Shown here: positions 44,193 to 45,344 of the stretch, piece after piece
How the letters are laid out: the number at the start of each line of letters is the position of its first letter
Position numbering within the stretch: the stretch's first letter is position 1
DNA from: Pseudomonadota bacterium
Lineage (GTDB): Bacteria; Pseudomonadota; Alphaproteobacteria; Reyranellales; Reyranellaceae
NCBI GenBank assembly: GCA_018240695.1
Contig: JAFEFH010000009.1
Span: 1-45,344 of the forward strand
Direction of reading: 5' to 3'
DNA length: 45,344 nucleotides
Notes under the pieces: model-generated
What the model was told of the DNA's origin: nothing
Databases searched by the model: none
Seen by the model: only the letters and a program-made list of their open reading frames with translations
Made by a program: the position numbers and the translations under genes

Positions 44193-45344
44193 ATGAGTCA
44201 GGCCGCCGCCAAGCAGGACACGCCACTGCCGATGTTCACCCGGAGCCTTGCCGACGCGGATCCCGCGATCGACGCCGTGGTGAAGGGCGAACTGCATCGC
44301 CAGCGCGAGCAGATCGAGCTGATCGCCTCCGAGAACATCGTCTCCCGTGCCGTGCTCGAGGCGGCGGGCTCGGTGCTGACCAACAAGTATGCCGAGGGCT
44401 ATCCCGGCCGCCGCTATTACGGCGGCTGCGAGGAAGTCGACAAGGCCGAGCAGCTCGCGATCGATCGCGCCTGCAAGCTGTTCAACTGCTCCTTCGCCAA
44501 CGTGCAGCCGCACTCCGGCGCGCAGGCCAATCAGGCCGTGTTCATGGCGCTGCTCAAGCCCGGCGACACGTTCCTCGGCATGGCGCTCGACCAGGGCGGG
44601 CACCTGACGCACGGCTCGCCGGCCAACCAGTCGGGCAAGTGGTTCAAGGTCACGTCCTATGGCGTGAAGCCCGACACCCACCTGATCGACTACGAGCAGA
44701 TGGAAGAGGTCGCGCGCCGCGAGAAGCCGAAGCTGATCATCGCCGGCGCCTCGGCCTATTCGCGCCAGATCGACTGGGCGCGCTTCCGCAAGGCCGCGGA
44801 CGAGGTCGGTGCGATCTTCATGGTCGACATGGCGCACTATGCGGGCCTCGTCGCCGGCGGCGCCTATCCGACGCCGCTGCCGCACGCCCATGTCGTCACC
44901 ACGACCACGCACAAGACGCTGCGCGGCCCGCGCGGCGGCATGATCCTGTCGAACGACGCCGAGATCGGAAAGAAGATCAACTCGGCGGTGTTCCCCGGTC
45001 TCCAGGGCGGTCCGCTGATGCACATCATCGCGGCCAAGGCGGTCGCGTTGGGCGAAGCGCTGCGGCCGGAATTCAAGGTCTACGCGCAGGCGACGATCGA
45101 CAACGCCCGCGCGCTCGCCGCGGCGCTCACCGAGCGCGGCCTGCGCATCGTGTCGGGCGGCACCGACAGCCACGTCATGCTGGTCGACCTCCGCCCGAAG
45201 AAGGCGACGGGCGTGTCGGCCGAGAAGGTGCTCGACCGCGCCGGCATCACCGCCAACAAGAACAGCATCCCCGGCGATCCGGAGAAGTTCACGGTGACCT
45301 CGGGCGTGCGCCTGGGCTCGCCCGCCGGCACGACGCGCGGCTTC
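44193..45344 (+). CDS. glyA: Serine hydroxymethyltransferase (3' end outside window)
   Basis: The first 384 residues of a roughly 430-residue protein; the frame runs off the window at base 45344. It converts serine and tetrahydrofolate to glycine and 5,10-methylene-tetrahydrofolate. PLP-enzyme marks: [11 protein letters not shown] near 42-52, [17 protein letters not shown] near 69-85, [14 protein letters not shown], and the Schiff-base lysine K241 in [14 protein letters not shown]. The ATG at 44193 is 13 bases after rpiB, so no separate leader or riboswitch fits between them; both genes should share the upstream promoter. In related genomes nrdR and riboflavin genes often follow. Confidence 0.97.
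   Translation, partial: MSQAAAKQDTPLPMFTRSLADADPAIDAVVKGELHRQREQIELIASENIVSRAVLEAAGSVLTNKYAEGYPGRRYYGGCEEVDKAEQLAIDRACKLFNCSFANVQPHSGAQANQAVFMALLKPGDTFLGMALDQGGHLTHGSPANQSGKWFKVTSYGVKPDTHLIDYEQMEEVARREKPKLIIAGASAYSRQIDWARFRKAADEVGAIFMVDMAHYAGLVAGGAYPTPLPHAHVVTTTTHKTLRGPRGGMILSNDAEIGKKINSAVFPGLQGGPLMHIIAAKAVALGEALRPEFKVYAQATIDNARALAAALTERGLRIVSGGTDSHVMLVDLRPKKATGVSAEKVLDRAGITANKNSIPGDPEKFTVTSGVRLGSPAGTTRGF

Overview
The window is GC-rich DNA, densely coded on both strands. Gene content fits an aerobic, heterotrophic alphaproteobacterium: a liv cluster ending in a small DUF6867-like membrane protein, an rpiB-glyA pair, a magnesium-type HemB and many acyl-CoA enzymes. I would guess a soil or freshwater Rhodospirillales/Reyranella-like lineage, but nothing in the window fixes the genus. 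I see no rRNA, tRNA, CRISPR, transposase or phage gene and no gene-free stretch over 300 bases. I also see no recognisable DNA-binding regulator.

Layout. 1-2063 (+): the end of an aminotransferase and an ABC-2 exporter pair. 2067-5136 (-): MepA endopeptidase, LtrA and a COQ4-like protein. 5174-6817 (+): enoyl-CoA hydratase and a TauD-type dioxygenase. 6836-11333 (-): DMT permease, CaiB/BaiF CoA-transferase and a penicillin-acylase-family Ntn hydrolase. 11364-13345 (+): two tandem YheT-like hydrolases. 13342-14837 (-): HemB and a Nudix hydrolase. 14898-22463 (+): a methyltransferase, then a valine catabolic block (isobutyryl-CoA dehydrogenase, 3-hydroxyisobutyryl-CoA hydrolase, 3-hydroxyisobutyrate dehydrogenase), followed by GST, MaoC, ABM, CorA and a second GST. 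22467-27115 (-): an NMT1/SsuA-type ABC transporter, glutaryl-CoA dehydrogenase and a TSUP permease. 27195-34582 (+): a seven-gene, tightly coupled catabolic cluster of unknown substrate. 34676-38081 (-): a four-gene redox operon. 38224-43588 (+): a complete branched-chain amino acid/amide ABC importer. 43745-45344 (+): rpiB and the start of glyA.

The most interesting object is at 36678-37196 on the minus strand. A naive reading gives a 93-codon open frame ending in TGA at 36915-36917. The same frame continues for 78 more codons as good protein and reads U-G-S-C across the TGA. A hairpin starts a few bases after the TGA: a perfect 7-bp upper stem with a GUU loop, 19 nt from UGA to loop, which fits a bacterial SECIS. 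I interpret this as a selenoprotein of the UGSC family. It sits between a thioredoxin-reductase-like flavoprotein (upstream) and two mutually paralogous uncharacterised proteins (downstream) that share three cysteines at almost identical positions. Start/stop overlaps and a strong ribosome-binding site couple the four genes, which end at a 27-nt-armed inverted repeat of the dispersed-repeat type. Together they look like an undescribed Sec/thiol redox pathway.

Other items of interest: the 27195-34582 cluster with its divergently transcribed transporter, an NAD-epimerase-like protein whose YxxxK lysine is cysteine, the tandem YheT pair, and a COQ4-like protein with a long N-terminal extension.
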